Numbered from the stretch's first letter, positions 27,626-37,360 are shown. The stretch: DNA of 64,000 nucleotides from JAWVFM01 sp963843315 (GCA_963843315.1 CAWJJU010000003.1:303330-367329); one strand, 5' to 3'. The notes: generated by a model not told the origin, from the letters alone. Translations and numbers: made by a program.

Positions 27626-29685
27626 GGGCGGCCCGGCGTAGGCTCGAGCAGCTCGCGGTGTCGGCCATGATGCTCGCACGTCGGCGAGGAGAGGCGCTGG
27701 GACGCCAGGACCATCCGCTTGCGCTCGCGCCTGGAAGCGCCTGTCCTGGCGCGCGGCGGCGGCCGTGTTCGGGCGCTTCGCGGGCTTCGCGTACCAGTCG
27801 CAGCCGGTGATCGCCGAGCGACGCCTCGGCTGCAGTAGATGAGCGACGGCCTCCTTGACCGGCGTTGCCGGTCCCCAGGTTGGTGGCCGTCCCGCAGGCC
27901 TCGGGCAGGAAGCGCGGGCACCGACATGCCCGGCTTCGGGAAGCGCTGCCGGGTCACCCGTCCAGCTCGCGTTGGTGCCGTCGGGGCCGCGGTTGCCGAA
28001 CCAGCAGTTGCCGGTGTCGGCCGGGAACTCGTCCCACCAGAAGTCCACGCCGTTCGGCTTCGCCTTGCCCCCGGGCGCCCGCCCGACCACGTTGTCGTAG
28101 AAGCTGGTTGTCGTAGGAGGTCGACGACGGGTTCGGTGGGTCGTGCAGGTCTGCGGTGCCCGGCGGGCAGCTGATCGCGTCGGGGACGGCGAGGAGCATC
28201 GTGCCGCGCTTCCAGTTGTTCGTAGATGTGGTTGTCGCGGACGGTGTCGACGTTGCCGCCGGCGATCAGGATCCCGACGCCGATCGGCACGCCGACGCTG
28301 GACTCGACCTTCTGACGTCGGGTAGCCCTTCGGGTAGTGGTAGTCGTCGAAGTTGTTCGAGTAGATGTGGTTCTGCTCGAACACCGCCCCGCTCTGCGGG
28401 AAGCCCGGGTGGCCCGCCCGCGAAGAACGAGTCCGTGGCGATCGCCGGCGGTGTTGTCGTAGAAGTTGTTGTGGACGACGTGGGTCGCGTTGCCCATCGT
28501 CCCGGAGTAGCCCAGGTTGTTGTGGTGGAGGTCGCAGCGGGTGATCTTCTGGTTCAGGCGCGCGTCGGGATAGAAGGACGTGTCGCGCGGGTCGGGGGCG
28601 TTCGGGGCGGTGTCGTCATCGGTCTCCGGCGCGCCGCCCGGGATAGACGGCGGAGTCGCCGTTGCCGACCGACGTCGCAGTTCTCGGTCAGCCCGTGGTC
28701 GGAGGCGAACATGAGCGCTCCGTACTCGCCCGCGTAGAAGAACTTGACGCGGTCGAGCAGATAGCCGTCGGTCTCGAGCACGTAGACGTCGTGCTCGACG
28801 GCGTGCCTGACGGTGACGTTCTTGAGCACGAAGCCGTCGGCGCGGTCGGCCTTGAGCGCGACGTCCTTCTTCGAGCCCACGCCCGCTCGGGCCGCCGTTG
28901 CCGGCGGACACGCTTGCCCGAGTCGATCACCGTGTCCTGCGGGTCGCGGGCCGGAGCCCTGGATCTGCAGGTTGCAGCGGACGCAGCGGGCGAGATCGGG
29001 GATGCCGTGGCGATCGGGCTGCGGCGGCGGGGGCGCGCTCCTTGCCCGGGCTGCCGGCCGAGGACGTTGATCAGCGACTGGTCGTTCGGGCAGTGCCACT
29101 GGTAGCGGTAGGAGAGGCCCACCGGCCCCCCGCCCCGAAGTCCGTGTCGGTGAGGTACTTGGCGCAGGTCGGGTCGTTCGTGGGCTGCTTGCGGGAATGC
29201 GGCTCGGTGTAGACGCCGGGCATGACCACGATGCAGTCGTCGTTGTGGGCGTCGAAGACCGCCTTCTGAAGCGAGTGGTATTCGCAGCGGCGAGCGAAAC
29301 GTTCGTTCAGGGCCAGGAGCTTCTTGCCGCGCTGCACGCTCACCTGCTGGCGCTTCTGCGTCGGCCGCACCTCGATCCCGTGGGTCACCGCCCTGAGGAT
29401 CGACCGCTGCGCGGCGACGAGGGATCCGGCCTTGCAGACGACCCTGGTCCGGCCGGGCTTGGCCGGGTCGAGGGCCGACGCCAGCGAGCGGGCGTGCGGG
29501 ACGCGGCCGCCCGCCGCGGGTTTCACCCCATGATCCGGGCGTGGATCGGGCCAGTACGCCGGGCGCTCGATGTGCCCGTGCGCGGCCTGCGCGACGAGCA
29601 ATGCGAGCAGGCAGGCAAGGCCGATGCCCAGGCCCAGGCGCAGGCCCCTCGGGGTCGCGATCGAGACATACCCACCCACTGGCAC
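27622..29685 (-). CDS. Secreted right-handed parallel beta-helix protein (many frameshifts)
   Basis: About 680 aa after correction. It opens with a signal peptide (GLGIGLACLLALLVAQAAHG). The first 200 residues are intact. From 29,121 on, one deletion in a G run and a dozen or more one-base insertions (for example about 28,953, 28,672, 28,637, 28,448, 28,315, 28,225, 28,110 and 27,960) change frame. Rejoined segments show beta-helix rungs: NLQIQGSG, DGFVLKNVTVRHAVEHDVYV, DGYLLDRVKFFYAGEYGAL, CDLHHNNLGYSGTMGN, FEQNHIYSNNFDDYHYP, NVDTVRDNHIYEN and FWWDEFPADTGNCWFGN. Such folds bind or cleave polysaccharides. No catalytic motif is recognised. Confidence 0.75.
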
Positions 29686-29704
29686 GAACGTACCAGCGGG
29701 TGGG
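29671..29704 (-). terminator. Hairpin after sodA
   Basis: CCCACCC (29671-29677) pairs with GGGTGGG (29698-29704) and CTGG (29679-29682) with CCAG (29693-29696), around a 10-base loop. It lies 18 bp past the sodA stop and overlaps the 5' end of the beta-helix gene as annotated, which suggests either attenuation of that gene or a slightly later start. Confidence 0.55.
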
Positions 29705-29721
29705 GGCTCATGCGCCGGTTC

Positions 29722-30327
<606 letters not shown>

Positions 30328-30393
30328 CTTGGGTTCTCCTTGGTTGAGATCTGTTCCCTCTAAATCTATCCAGGCGCCCGCTTCGCCTAACTC

Positions 30394-31329
30394 TCAGCCC
30401 AGCGCGTCGCGGAAGCCGGTGCGCCAGCTCGCATGCTCCGGCTGCCAGCCGAGCTCGCGCTTGGCCTTGGCGTTGGAGGCGCCGCGCAGGCTCGTGGCGA
30501 ACGCGGCCACGCCCCTGCCCGCGACGAGGCGAACGAGCCAGGCGGGAACTCGGCGCGGCGGCTTGGCCCCGATGGCCTGCGCATAGACGGGGATCCAGTC
30601 CCTGCCCCGCGCGGGCTCATCATCGACCACGTTGAAGATGCCGGGTGCGCCGCGTTCCACGGCGGCGACGGTCGCCGCGGCCGCATCGTCGACGTGGACG
30701 AACGAGAACATCCCGTCGCCGCGGCCGACGACGGGAAAACGGCGCCGGCGGACCTCCTCGGCCTGGAAGCCGTCGCTGCGGTAGCTCGAGCCAGGCCCGT
30801 AGAAGAACCCGTAGCGCAGCACGAGCCCCTCCATTCCGCCGGCCTCCAGCACCTGCCGCTCGAGGTCCATCGTCGAGGCAAGCGCCTCACCGAACTCACC
30901 CTCGGCGCTCGCCATCACGGGGTCGTCCTCGCTCTTGACCCACTCGCCCTCCGGGGCATAGACGAAGGCGATGCTCTGGGCGACGATGCGCCGCGCGCCG
31001 GCCGCCTGCGCCGCCGCGACCAGGTTGGCGGTGCCGTTGCGCCGGATACGCGCCGTGGCGGCGTAGACCCCCTTCTCGCGCGGGTCGAGACGTTCGGGAA
31101 GGGCCGTCAGCTCGTGGACCACCACCTCCGGCCGCGCGACGACCACGGCCGCGCGCAGGGCCTGTGCATCGAGCGCGTCGCAGACGACGGCCGTCGCACC
31201 TGCCGCTTCGATCTCGGCGACTCGTTCCTGCTTGCGCGTGGTGCCGGTGACGTCATGCCCCGCCGCCACGAGGGCGGGCACGAGGGGCCTGCCGATCACG
31301 CCGGCCGCGCCGGCCACGAAAACTCGCAT
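30394..31329 (-). CDS. NAD-dependent epimerase/dehydratase family protein
   Basis: 311 aa, extended SDR. The N-terminal MRVFVAGAAGVIGRPLVPAL gives the GxxGxxG cofactor site. The AQSIAFVYAPEGEWV segment holds the serine and tyrosine region; the classical YxxxK is not obvious. VLRYGFFYGPGSSYR and FSFVHVDDAAAATVAA follow, and the C-terminus reads AKRELGWQPEHASWRTGF, typical for nucleotide-sugar epimerase relatives. The exact substrate is unclear. Only 12 bp separate it from the upstream membrane protein gene. Confidence 0.85.
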   Translation of the reverse strand: MRVFVAGAAGVIGRPLVPALVAAGHDVTGTTRKQERVAEIEAAGATAVVCDALDAQALRAAVVVARPEVVVHELTALPERLDPREKGVYAATARIRRNGTANLVAAAQAAGARRIVAQSIAFVYAPEGEWVKSEDDPVMASAEGEFGEALASTMDLERQVLEAGGMEGLVLRYGFFYGPGSSYRSDGFQAEEVRRRRFPVVGRGDGMFSFVHVDDAAAATVAAVERGAPGIFNVVDDEPARGRDWIPVYAQAIGAKPPRRVPAWLVRLVAGRGVAAFATSLRGASNAKAKRELGWQPEHASWRTGFRDALG

Positions 31330-31341
31330 GGGCTCAGTGAA

Positions 31342-32661
31342 TCACCATGCCGTGCGCACGAGCATCTCGACGAACGCGGCGAAGACGGCCGCGCCCGCCA
31401 GCCAGCCGCGCCTGGCGCGATCGCTCTGGGGAAGGCCGCACGCGGCGAGCATCACGAAGGGGGCGAAGGGAAGCCAGATTCGCTCGACCTCCCCCTTCGA
31501 CTTGCCCGTGAGGTCGGCGAGCGCGACCGCGGCCAGGGCAGCGCCGACGATCAGCCGTGCGCGGCGGTCGCGCAGCCCGGCGAACCCCGCGCACACCGCC
31601 GGGCCGAGGGCGACGGCGAAGGCGGCGAGGTCGGCGACCAGGAAGTAGCCGTACGGGCGCGTCTCGGCGATGCCGACGTTGTGGGCGTCGATCGACGCCC
31701 GGTAGCCGTCCAACCACCAGAAGCCTGCCGCTGCGAACCCGGCCAGGACGACGACGGGCCCTGCGAGGGCGACCAGGAGCGGCCGCCAGCGGCGGCGCGA
31801 GACGGCGATGATGCCGGGGATGACCCACATCAGCACGAGCCCGTAGCTGAGCATCAGCCCCGCGCCCAGCAGCAGGCCGCCGCCAAGCGCGAGCAGGTCG
31901 GAGCGCCGGCCCTCGCGGCCGGTCGCGAGGATCACGAGCGCCACTCCCCAGCAGCAGACGCCGGCGAAGAGGGCGTCGGCCGACGTCTCGATCCAGATCG
32001 CCGCCGGCGCGAGCACCAGGAAGGGCGCCGCCGCGCGAGCCCGCTCGGCCCCCATCACCTCGCGCCCGGCGACCAGCGCTGCCGGTACCGACGCGGCGCC
32101 GCCGGCGACCATCAGCAGGCCGGCCGGCGCCGCCCCGCCGAGGCCGACCTGGTCCATCCCCCACAGCGTCAGGAGCATGCCCGGCGGGTGGGTGCGCACG
32201 TGGTTCACATAGGCCGTGACGTGGTGGGTGAGGCCGTAGAAGAGCTGACCCGGCGAGCCCACCAGCGGTACGTCGCGAAGGTACTCGTCCGGCTTCAGGA
32301 CCGGCACGGTCAGCCAGTAGCCGCCGTCGAGCAGGTCGAGGGCGCCCGCCCAGGCCCACGCCCCGGCGAACGCGGCGAACAGGAGCCAGGGCCAGCTCGC
32401 GCGGCGGGCGATCACGGGGCCCGTCGCGGCGATCGCAGCCGCGACGAGGAGCGTGATCAGCGCCTCGGGCTGGATTCCGGGGTCGAAGCGCCCGGAAAGC
32501 GGCGGCGCCCCCAGCAGGATCGGCGTGCCGGTGTCGTTCAGGTACTGGCCCCAGCCGAAGCCGACCCCGACGAGCGCCACGAACGCACCGAGGGCCAGCG
32601 CGTAGCGCCGTCCGCCGGCGAGCGGCGTCCGTGCCTCTCCGACCGTGGCCCCGGCCTCCAT
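31342..32661 (-). CDS. Polytopic membrane protein, GT-C glycosyltransferase-like
   Basis: About 439 aa with some 10-11 hydrophobic segments. NHVRTHPPGMLLTLW between early helices recalls the acidic/His-rich loop of GT39-type dolichyl-phosphate-dependent transferases, and VPLVGSPGQLFYGLTHH precedes it. A catalytic DE/ED/DD motif at the first loop is not plain, so the activity is inferred. It lies directly upstream of the epimerase gene. Start at ATG 32661 is preferred over TTG at 32667; no clear ribosome site decides. Confidence 0.65.
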   Translation of the reverse strand: MEAGATVGEARTPLAGGRRYALALGAFVALVGVGFGWGQYLNDTGTPILLGAPPLSGRFDPGIQPEALITLLVAAAIAATGPVIARRASWPWLLFAAFAGAWAWAGALDLLDGGYWLTVPVLKPDEYLRDVPLVGSPGQLFYGLTHHVTAYVNHVRTHPPGMLLTLWGMDQVGLGGAAPAGLLMVAGGAASVPAALVAGREVMGAERARAAAPFLVLAPAAIWIETSADALFAGVCCWGVALVILATGREGRRSDLLALGGGLLLGAGLMLSYGLVLMWVIPGIIAVSRRRWRPLLVALAGPVVVLAGFAAAGFWWLDGYRASIDAHNVGIAETRPYGYFLVADLAAFAVALGPAVCAGFAGLRDRRARLIVGAALAAVALADLTGKSKGEVERIWLPFAPFVMLAACGLPQSDRARRGWLAGAAVFAAFVEMLVRTAW

Positions 32662-32691
32662 GGGCAAGAAGTTAGTGCGAAAGTCGGGGCG

Positions 32692-33579
32692 TCAGCGTCC
32701 GACGGGCGCGAGCCGATGGGTCGGCTTGCCAGCATCGATGCGGCGGCGCTCGGTCTCGGCCACCTGGTCGAAGAACCTGGTGTTGCGCCCGCGGCGCAAG
32801 AAGGCCGGCGCGAGGGGGCGCGGGGCACGCAGGCCCGTGACAGCGATCCGGAACGCGAGGGCGTCGGCGGGCGAGCAACGCAGCCGGTACATCGAGCGCA
32901 CACGGCGCGGCAGCGCGCCCAGCATCACCACGTTGTGCAGACGCATCGCGGGAGCGTTCAGCGACGGAACGGGGATGCCGAAGAGGATCGAAAGCCCCGT
33001 CTCCCGCGCCTCCTCGGTGAGGTGGGACTCCGGGGAGGACAGACGCGCTTCGAAGTACTCCTCGAACTCGGCCCACGAGCCCGGTGCCACCTGGGCCGGC
33101 ATCCCGAACAGCTCGCCGAAGCGCACGTAATCGGCCCAGAGCTCGTCGAGCTCGCTCGGTTCGAGCGCGCCGACGAAGAGCTCGTGGAACGTCTTCGCGG
33201 ACTCGGCGATGACCGCCACCGTCCACAGCATCAGTTCCGGGTCGAAGGCGGAGTACGGCGTGCCCGCCGGGGCCGGCCCGGCGTCGCCGGGCAGCTCGCC
33301 CCGCACTGCCTCGTGCATTCCGTGCACGACGCGAAGCACCGCGTCGGCCTCGTCGCGGCTGCCGAAGAAGATCGTCTCGAACATCTTGCCCGTGCGGGCG
33401 AGGCGGGCGAAGGGCTTCTCGGGCGCGCGGGTGTGCAGGCGCGTGCCGACGAAGTTCAGCGGCGCGATGGCGCCGATTGCCAGCGCACGCTGGCCGTAGA
33501 GCAGTCCCACCGCCCGTTCGGAGTGGACGCGGCGAAGGACGGAGCCGGGTGGGAAGTAGCCATCGGCCGCTGTGGCCAT
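32692..33579 (-). CDS. Oxygenase, MpaB/latex-clearing (DUF2236) family
   Basis: 295 aa. The N-terminal PPGSVLRRVHSERAVGLLYGQRALAIGAIAPLNFVGT is typical of the MpaB_Lcp_cat domain, and further conserved parts are FGSRDEADAVLRVVHGMHEAVRG and YSAFDPELMLWTVAVIAESA. Members bind b-type heme through a histidine and include rubber oxygenases; most actinobacterial paralogues have no known substrate. There is no signal peptide, so this one should be cytoplasmic. It is 30 bp upstream of the membrane protein gene and on the same strand. Confidence 0.88.
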   Translation of the reverse strand: MATAADGYFPPGSVLRRVHSERAVGLLYGQRALAIGAIAPLNFVGTRLHTRAPEKPFARLARTGKMFETIFFGSRDEADAVLRVVHGMHEAVRGELPGDAGPAPAGTPYSAFDPELMLWTVAVIAESAKTFHELFVGALEPSELDELWADYVRFGELFGMPAQVAPGSWAEFEEYFEARLSSPESHLTEEARETGLSILFGIPVPSLNAPAMRLHNVVMLGALPRRVRSMYRLRCSPADALAFRIAVTGLRAPRPLAPAFLRRGRNTRFFDQVAETERRRIDAGKPTHRLAPVGR

Positions 33580-33632
33580 TGCGGCAATCTATCCGGCGCC
33601 GGGGCAGGTGAAACCCGGAAGGCGGGGAAGGC

Positions 33633-35678
33633 TCACCCGGTGAACGGGTGGGTGGGCGTCGTGCCGTCGGGGCTCAGCAGGTCGAGGCCGTCGGGCGTGT
33701 TGAGCTGGTCCGGGCCGGTGCCGGGCTGGTCGGTGCGCCCGTATTGCCAGACGATCCGCTTCGTCTTGGGGTCGATGAGGACCACCCGGTCGCGGTAGTC
33801 GTCGTTGACCGCGATCAGCCCGTTCGGCAGTTGCTCGGCGAGGCTCGGGTGGTCGAGCATTCCCTCCCCCGAGACAGGCCGATAGGACCACAGGATCTTC
33901 CCGGCCCGGTTGAACTCCACGACGCCGCCCGGGCGCGTGTAGTCGGCGGCCATGTAGAGATCGGGCCCGAGCTGTTGTGGATCGGAGGGGTAGGCGATGG
34001 GTAGGTGCGTGCTCCAGACGACGCGGCCCGAGCGCGTGATCTCGTCGATGTAGGACCCGTTGACCTCCGAGACGAGAATGTCGCCGTTGGCGAGCGGGGT
34101 GTCGCCGTTCGGCGAGCCGAAGGCTCGCGGCGGATCGTGCACGCAGTTCCCGGGCGTGCCGAGCTGATCCGTCGAATGATCGCTCTGCCTGATGAACAGG
34201 ATCCGGCAGTTCTGCGCGTCGGCGACGGTGATCGTGCCCCCGGGCAGCAGATAGGCGTCGTCGGGCTCGTGCAGGTAGCCGGCGGTCGAGCCGATCACGC
34301 CGGGATGGCCGTAGCTCCACAGCACCTTGCCCGACGGGTAGCCGAGCTCGACGATCGTCTCGTTCTCCTCCTGGTTGGTGATGATGCCCCGCCCGCCGTG
34401 GATGAAGAAGGCGTCGTCGGGAAAGTCGAACCCACCTGCCGGCGGCGGCCGCCCAGGGCCCGGATAGCGCCAGAGGACCTTCTTGTTCGGGTCGACGACG
34501 AGGATTCGATCGTTGCCGCGGTCGGCGATCATCAGGCTGCCCTCGAACGGGCGCGTGCTCGCCGCGCTCGATGAGCCATCCGCCCCTTGCCCCGCCGCGG
34601 TCCCGTTTGCGGCGTGGCTCGGTGAAGCAGGCTGCGTGACGAGCCGCAGCCGCACGACGGAGGCGAGCGGCGAGCCGTCGGACCCGATTCCGCCCACCAG
34701 GTAGCCGCTCTGTCCGTTGACCGTGACAGCGGCGTTCGCGACAGGCTCGGGGAGCCGTCCGGCGGGCTTGGGCCGGCCGGTCGAGGGATCGAAGGCGATG
34801 ATCCGGTCGCTCGGCCGCTCGGACACAGTCCCGCCAAGCAGGTAGACGCGGCCGCCGAGCGCCAGCGCCGAGGCGTGCTCGGTCGCCGCCGGCAGGTGGC
34901 CCAGCACCCTGCCCTTGCCCGTGGCAGTGTCGAAGGACTGGATGACGTCGGTGGCCGACCCCGACGCCGTCTCCCCGCCGAACATGTAGATGGTCCCCGA
35001 CGATGCGGCGACCGCCGGATAGCGGACCGGGACCGCAAGGGTGCCCGCACGCGAGAAGGCGCTGCCGTCCTTCGTCGAGAGCACGTCCGGGCTGAGGGAC
35101 TGGCCGTCGTACCCGCCAAGGACGTACGCCCGGCCGCCCACCGTGGCCGCCACGAGATCGGACCGCGGCGCCGGCAGGCGGCCGACCTGGGCCACGCCGT
35201 GGCCGGGGCGATAGGCCCAGACGACATCGCTGCTCGCCGACGATCCGCCGCCGATGAGCAGCACACGCCCGCCGAGGGCCGCCGCGGCGGCGTCGTGGAG
35301 TGGCGCCGGGAGGCTCGCGACCGAAGCGGCCGGGCCTGCGCCGCCGAGCCTGAGCACTGCGGACAGGGACGACTGCGCCGCGTCGAGCCCGCCCAGGACG
35401 TAGACCGAGCCGCCCGCAGCGGCAGCCGCCTCGCCGGAGAGTGGCCCCGGGAGCGTCGCTCGCGATGAAGATGCCGCCAGCTTCAGTGAGGTCTGGGCCG
35501 ACGCCGAAGAGGCTTCGGTGCCAGGCGCGGGCTCGCCTCCCGGGCCCGAGGAGGCTCCACCGCGCATGAGCGCGAACCCCACGCCGCCCGCCGCGAGAAG
35601 GGCCAGCGCGCCGGCGACCATCCTCCGGCGGCGAACCCTTGCGGACCTCCTTCTCCCTTCGGGCTCGGCGCCTGGCAT
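33633..35678 (-). CDS. Membrane-anchored double propeller: Kelch repeats plus PQQ/NHL-like repeats
   Basis: About 681 aa. A basic start and one TM helix (about residues 20-38) suggest membrane anchoring with the rest outside. Residues ~80-345 hold Kelch-like repeats (GGSVYVLGGLD, GGRVLLIGGGS, GGRAYVLGGYD, SGTIYMFGGET, GGRVYLLGGTV, GQSGYLVGGIG). Residues ~370-680 hold a second propeller: LMIADRGNDRILVVDPNKK, VLWSYGHPGVIGSTAGYL, ITVADAQNCRILFI, IVWQYGRTDQPG. A Ser/Ala-rich linker separates the two. The ligand is unknown. The start is ATG 35678 or GTG 35684. Confidence 0.83.
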   Translation of the reverse strand: MPGAEPEGRRRSARVRRRRMVAGALALLAAGGVGFALMRGGASSGPGGEPAPGTEASSASAQTSLKLAASSSRATLPGPLSGEAAAAAGGSVYVLGGLDAAQSSLSAVLRLGGAGPAASVASLPAPLHDAAAAALGGRVLLIGGGSSASSDVVWAYRPGHGVAQVGRLPAPRSDLVAATVGGRAYVLGGYDGQSLSPDVLSTKDGSAFSRAGTLAVPVRYPAVAASSGTIYMFGGETASGSATDVIQSFDTATGKGRVLGHLPAATEHASALALGGRVYLLGGTVSERPSDRIIAFDPSTGRPKPAGRLPEPVANAAVTVNGQSGYLVGGIGSDGSPLASVVRLRLVTQPASPSHAANGTAAGQGADGSSSAASTRPFEGSLMIADRGNDRILVVDPNKKVLWRYPGPGRPPPAGGFDFPDDAFFIHGGRGIITNQEENETIVELGYPSGKVLWSYGHPGVIGSTAGYLHEPDDAYLLPGGTITVADAQNCRILFIRQSDHSTDQLGTPGNCVHDPPRAFGSPNGDTPLANGDILVSEVNGSYIDEITRSGRVVWSTHLPIAYPSDPQQLGPDLYMAADYTRPGGVVEFNRAGKILWSYRPVSGEGMLDHPSLAEQLPNGLIAVNDDYRDRVVLIDPKTKRIVWQYGRTDQPGTGPDQLNTPDGLDLLSPDGTTPTHPFTG

Positions 35679-35735
35679 CCACACAGTCTGGGGGCGCTCG
35701 CCTAAGCGCCGGCTAATGACGGCGCGAGAGGGCTC

Positions 35736-36143
35736 TCATTCGACCGCCTCGCGAGCGCGTACGCGCTCGGACGCGCGTCGCTTCAGCGCGGAGGGGACCC
35801 AGCGCGACAGCCCGGAGCGGTGGTCGGCAACCCAGCGATAGCCGCGATCGGTGGCGCGCGGCAACCGGGCGAACGCTCCCGCGGGCAGCCGGCCGGCCGG
35901 AAGCTCTCGCAGCAGGGGCGCGATCGCATCCCCGCCCGAGAGCCTGCGCCCGCCGGGCTCGATGAGGTGCCACGAGGCCATCCTCGCCTGCGGCTCGAGG
36001 TCGGCGAGCAGCTCAGCGGCAAGCGACGTCCGGAGCCCGACGGGGCGAAGCCTACGCTCGCGATCGCGAGCGAGGAGCCCGGACAGCAGCCACTTGCAGA
36101 AGCCGCAGTCGTCGTCGTAGAGGACGATCCAGCGGTCGGGCAC
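35736..36143 (-). CDS. DCC-family (DUF393) thiol-disulfide oxidoreductase-like protein
   Basis: 135 aa. The GTG start at 36143 shares its first base with the TAG of the upstream DUF2867 gene. It has the family hallmark YDDDCGFCKWLL near the N-terminus, with the DxxCxxC cysteine pair, and a RATDRGYRWVADHRSGLSRWVP C-terminal part. Family members are small proteins of unclear redox role. Overlap with the DUF2867 gene indicates one transcription unit controlled with the TetR gene's intergenic region. Confidence 0.85.
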   Translation of the reverse strand: MPDRWIVLYDDDCGFCKWLLSGLLARDRERRLRPVGLRTSLAAELLADLEPQARMASWHLIEPGGRRLSGGDAIAPLLRELPAGRLPAGAFARLPRATDRGYRWVADHRSGLSRWVPSALKRRASERVRAREAVE

Positions 36144-36757
36144 TAGGCGATCGCGGCGGCCCGCTCGGCTTTGCGCACCTGCCAGTCGGCTTCGATCCGG
36201 CGCATGATGGCCGGGTAGACGAGCAGGTGGCGGAAGGGGCGGATCGCCGCCATGTAGGCGCGGCCTCGGAGTCCGTTCGGCTTGACCAACACGGCCATCT
36301 GCCCACGGTATCCGCCGGCGGGGTCGCGGACCCAGCCCAGGTGCATCACCCCGTGCATGGTGCCGTTGGCGATCTCGCCGGCCCACTCGTCGTCGGTGAG
36401 GAAGAGCGGCTCGAAGGGCAGCGTCGCGAACTCGGGCCCCCGCGGCCCGTCGTGGAGGTCCTCGGGCAGGCGGTCGCGCAATCTCGCGACCCTCCCGCCC
36501 AGCCCCTTCTGCGGGTCGTCCCAGCCGAGGATCTCGCCGAGCTTCCACCGGATCGCCCAGAGGGCCCGGGCCGGGCCGGGGGAGGTGCGCTCCGGGTCGC
36601 TTGCCGCCGCTCCCTCGAGCAGCAGCGGGAAGTCGTCAGGGCCGCCGGGCGTCGGCAGCGCCCAGACGTCCTCCAGGCGGAAGTCGGGAGCGATCTCGTG
36701 GATGCGCCATGGCCGGCTCGTGTGCTCTTCGTTGGGGAGCTTTCCTGATGTCGTCAT
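36143..36757 (-). CDS. DUF2867 family protein
   Basis: About 204 aa from ATG 36757; two in-frame ATG/GTG options further upstream overlap the palindrome. The protein has IAPDFRLEDVWALPTPGG at the N-terminus and FLTDDEWAGEIANGTMHGVMHLG in the middle, typical of DUF2867. The family sits in SRPBCC-like folds, and related proteins are often fused to sugar-nucleotide epimerase domains. The role is unknown. It is divergent from the TetR gene and overlaps the DCC gene, so TetR probably controls the pair. Confidence 0.8.
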   Translation of the reverse strand: MTTSGKLPNEEHTSRPWRIHEIAPDFRLEDVWALPTPGGPDDFPLLLEGAAASDPERTSPGPARALWAIRWKLGEILGWDDPQKGLGGRVARLRDRLPEDLHDGPRGPEFATLPFEPLFLTDDEWAGEIANGTMHGVMHLGWVRDPAGGYRGQMAVLVKPNGLRGRAYMAAIRPFRHLLVYPAIMRRIEADWQVRKAERAAAIA

Positions 36758-36759
36758 AT

Positions 36760-36777
36760 CCATACGGTAGCGTATGG
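36760..36777. promoter_or_regulatory. Palindromic TetR-type operator
   Basis: CCATACG (36760-36766) and CGTATGG (36771-36777) form a perfect inverted repeat with GTAG between. It lies between the DUF2867 gene start (36757) and the TetR start (36784), placing it over both 5' ends, as expected for an autoregulated divergent TetR pair. The TetR ribosome site GGAGGA (36776-36782) abuts it. Confidence 0.7.
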
Positions 36778-36783
36778 AGGAGG

Positions 36784-37335
36784 ATGGCGCCGGCACGCAC
36801 CCCACGCGAGCACTGGATCGAGGAGGGCCTGCGCGCGCTCGCGAAGGGCGGTCCGGAGGCGGTCCGGGTCGAGCCCCTCGCCAAGGCGCTGGGGGTCACC
36901 AAGGGCGGCTTCTACTGGCAATTCGACGACCGGCCCGCGCTGCTGGAGGAGGTGCTCGACGCCTGGGAGCGCATCGGAGTCGACGAGGTGATCGCCCGTG
37001 TGGAGGGCGAGGGCGGCGACGCCCGCTCCCGGCTGGAGCGCCTGTTCGACATCGCGCTCGTCAGCGGCGAGCTGCTGCGGGTCGACCTCGCCGTCCGCGA
37101 CTGGTCGCGCCGCGACCCGGCGGTGGCGGCGCGGCTGCGGCGGGTCGACAACCGCCGGATGGACTACATGCGCTCGCTGTTTCGCCCGCTGTGCGATGGA
37201 GAGGACGAGGTCGAGGCGCGGTGCATGCTCGCCTTCTCGCTGTTCGTCGGTAGCCACTTCATGGCCACCGACCACCCGTCGCGCTCGCGGGCGCAGGTCG
37301 TCGACCTGGCTCTGCGAACGCTCGTCGCCCCCTGA
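36784..37335 (+). CDS. TetR-family transcriptional regulator
   Basis: 183 aa from ATG 36784, preceded by GGAGGA. The N-terminal helix-turn-helix is readable: RVEPLAKALGVTKGGFYWQFDDRPALLEEVL (about residues 28-58). The C-terminal half is a ligand-binding helical domain with MLAFSLFVGSHFMA near the end. It is divergent from the DUF2867 and DCC genes and probably binds the palindrome between them. The inducer is unknown. Confidence 0.92.
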   Translation: MAPARTPREHWIEEGLRALAKGGPEAVRVEPLAKALGVTKGGFYWQFDDRPALLEEVLDAWERIGVDEVIARVEGEGGDARSRLERLFDIALVSGELLRVDLAVRDWSRRDPAVAARLRRVDNRRMDYMRSLFRPLCDGEDEVEARCMLAFSLFVGSHFMATDHPSRSRAQVVDLALRTLVAP

Positions 37336-37360
37336 GGCCCGGCGGCGATAGCGTTGCCGC

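Noticed and set aside
30433..33798. A 1121-aa plus-strand open frame antisense to four genes
   Set aside because: It is a GC-rich shadow frame opposite clear epimerase, membrane, MpaB and linker genes; its composition (Arg, His, Asp, Gly repeats) is typical of antisense frames.
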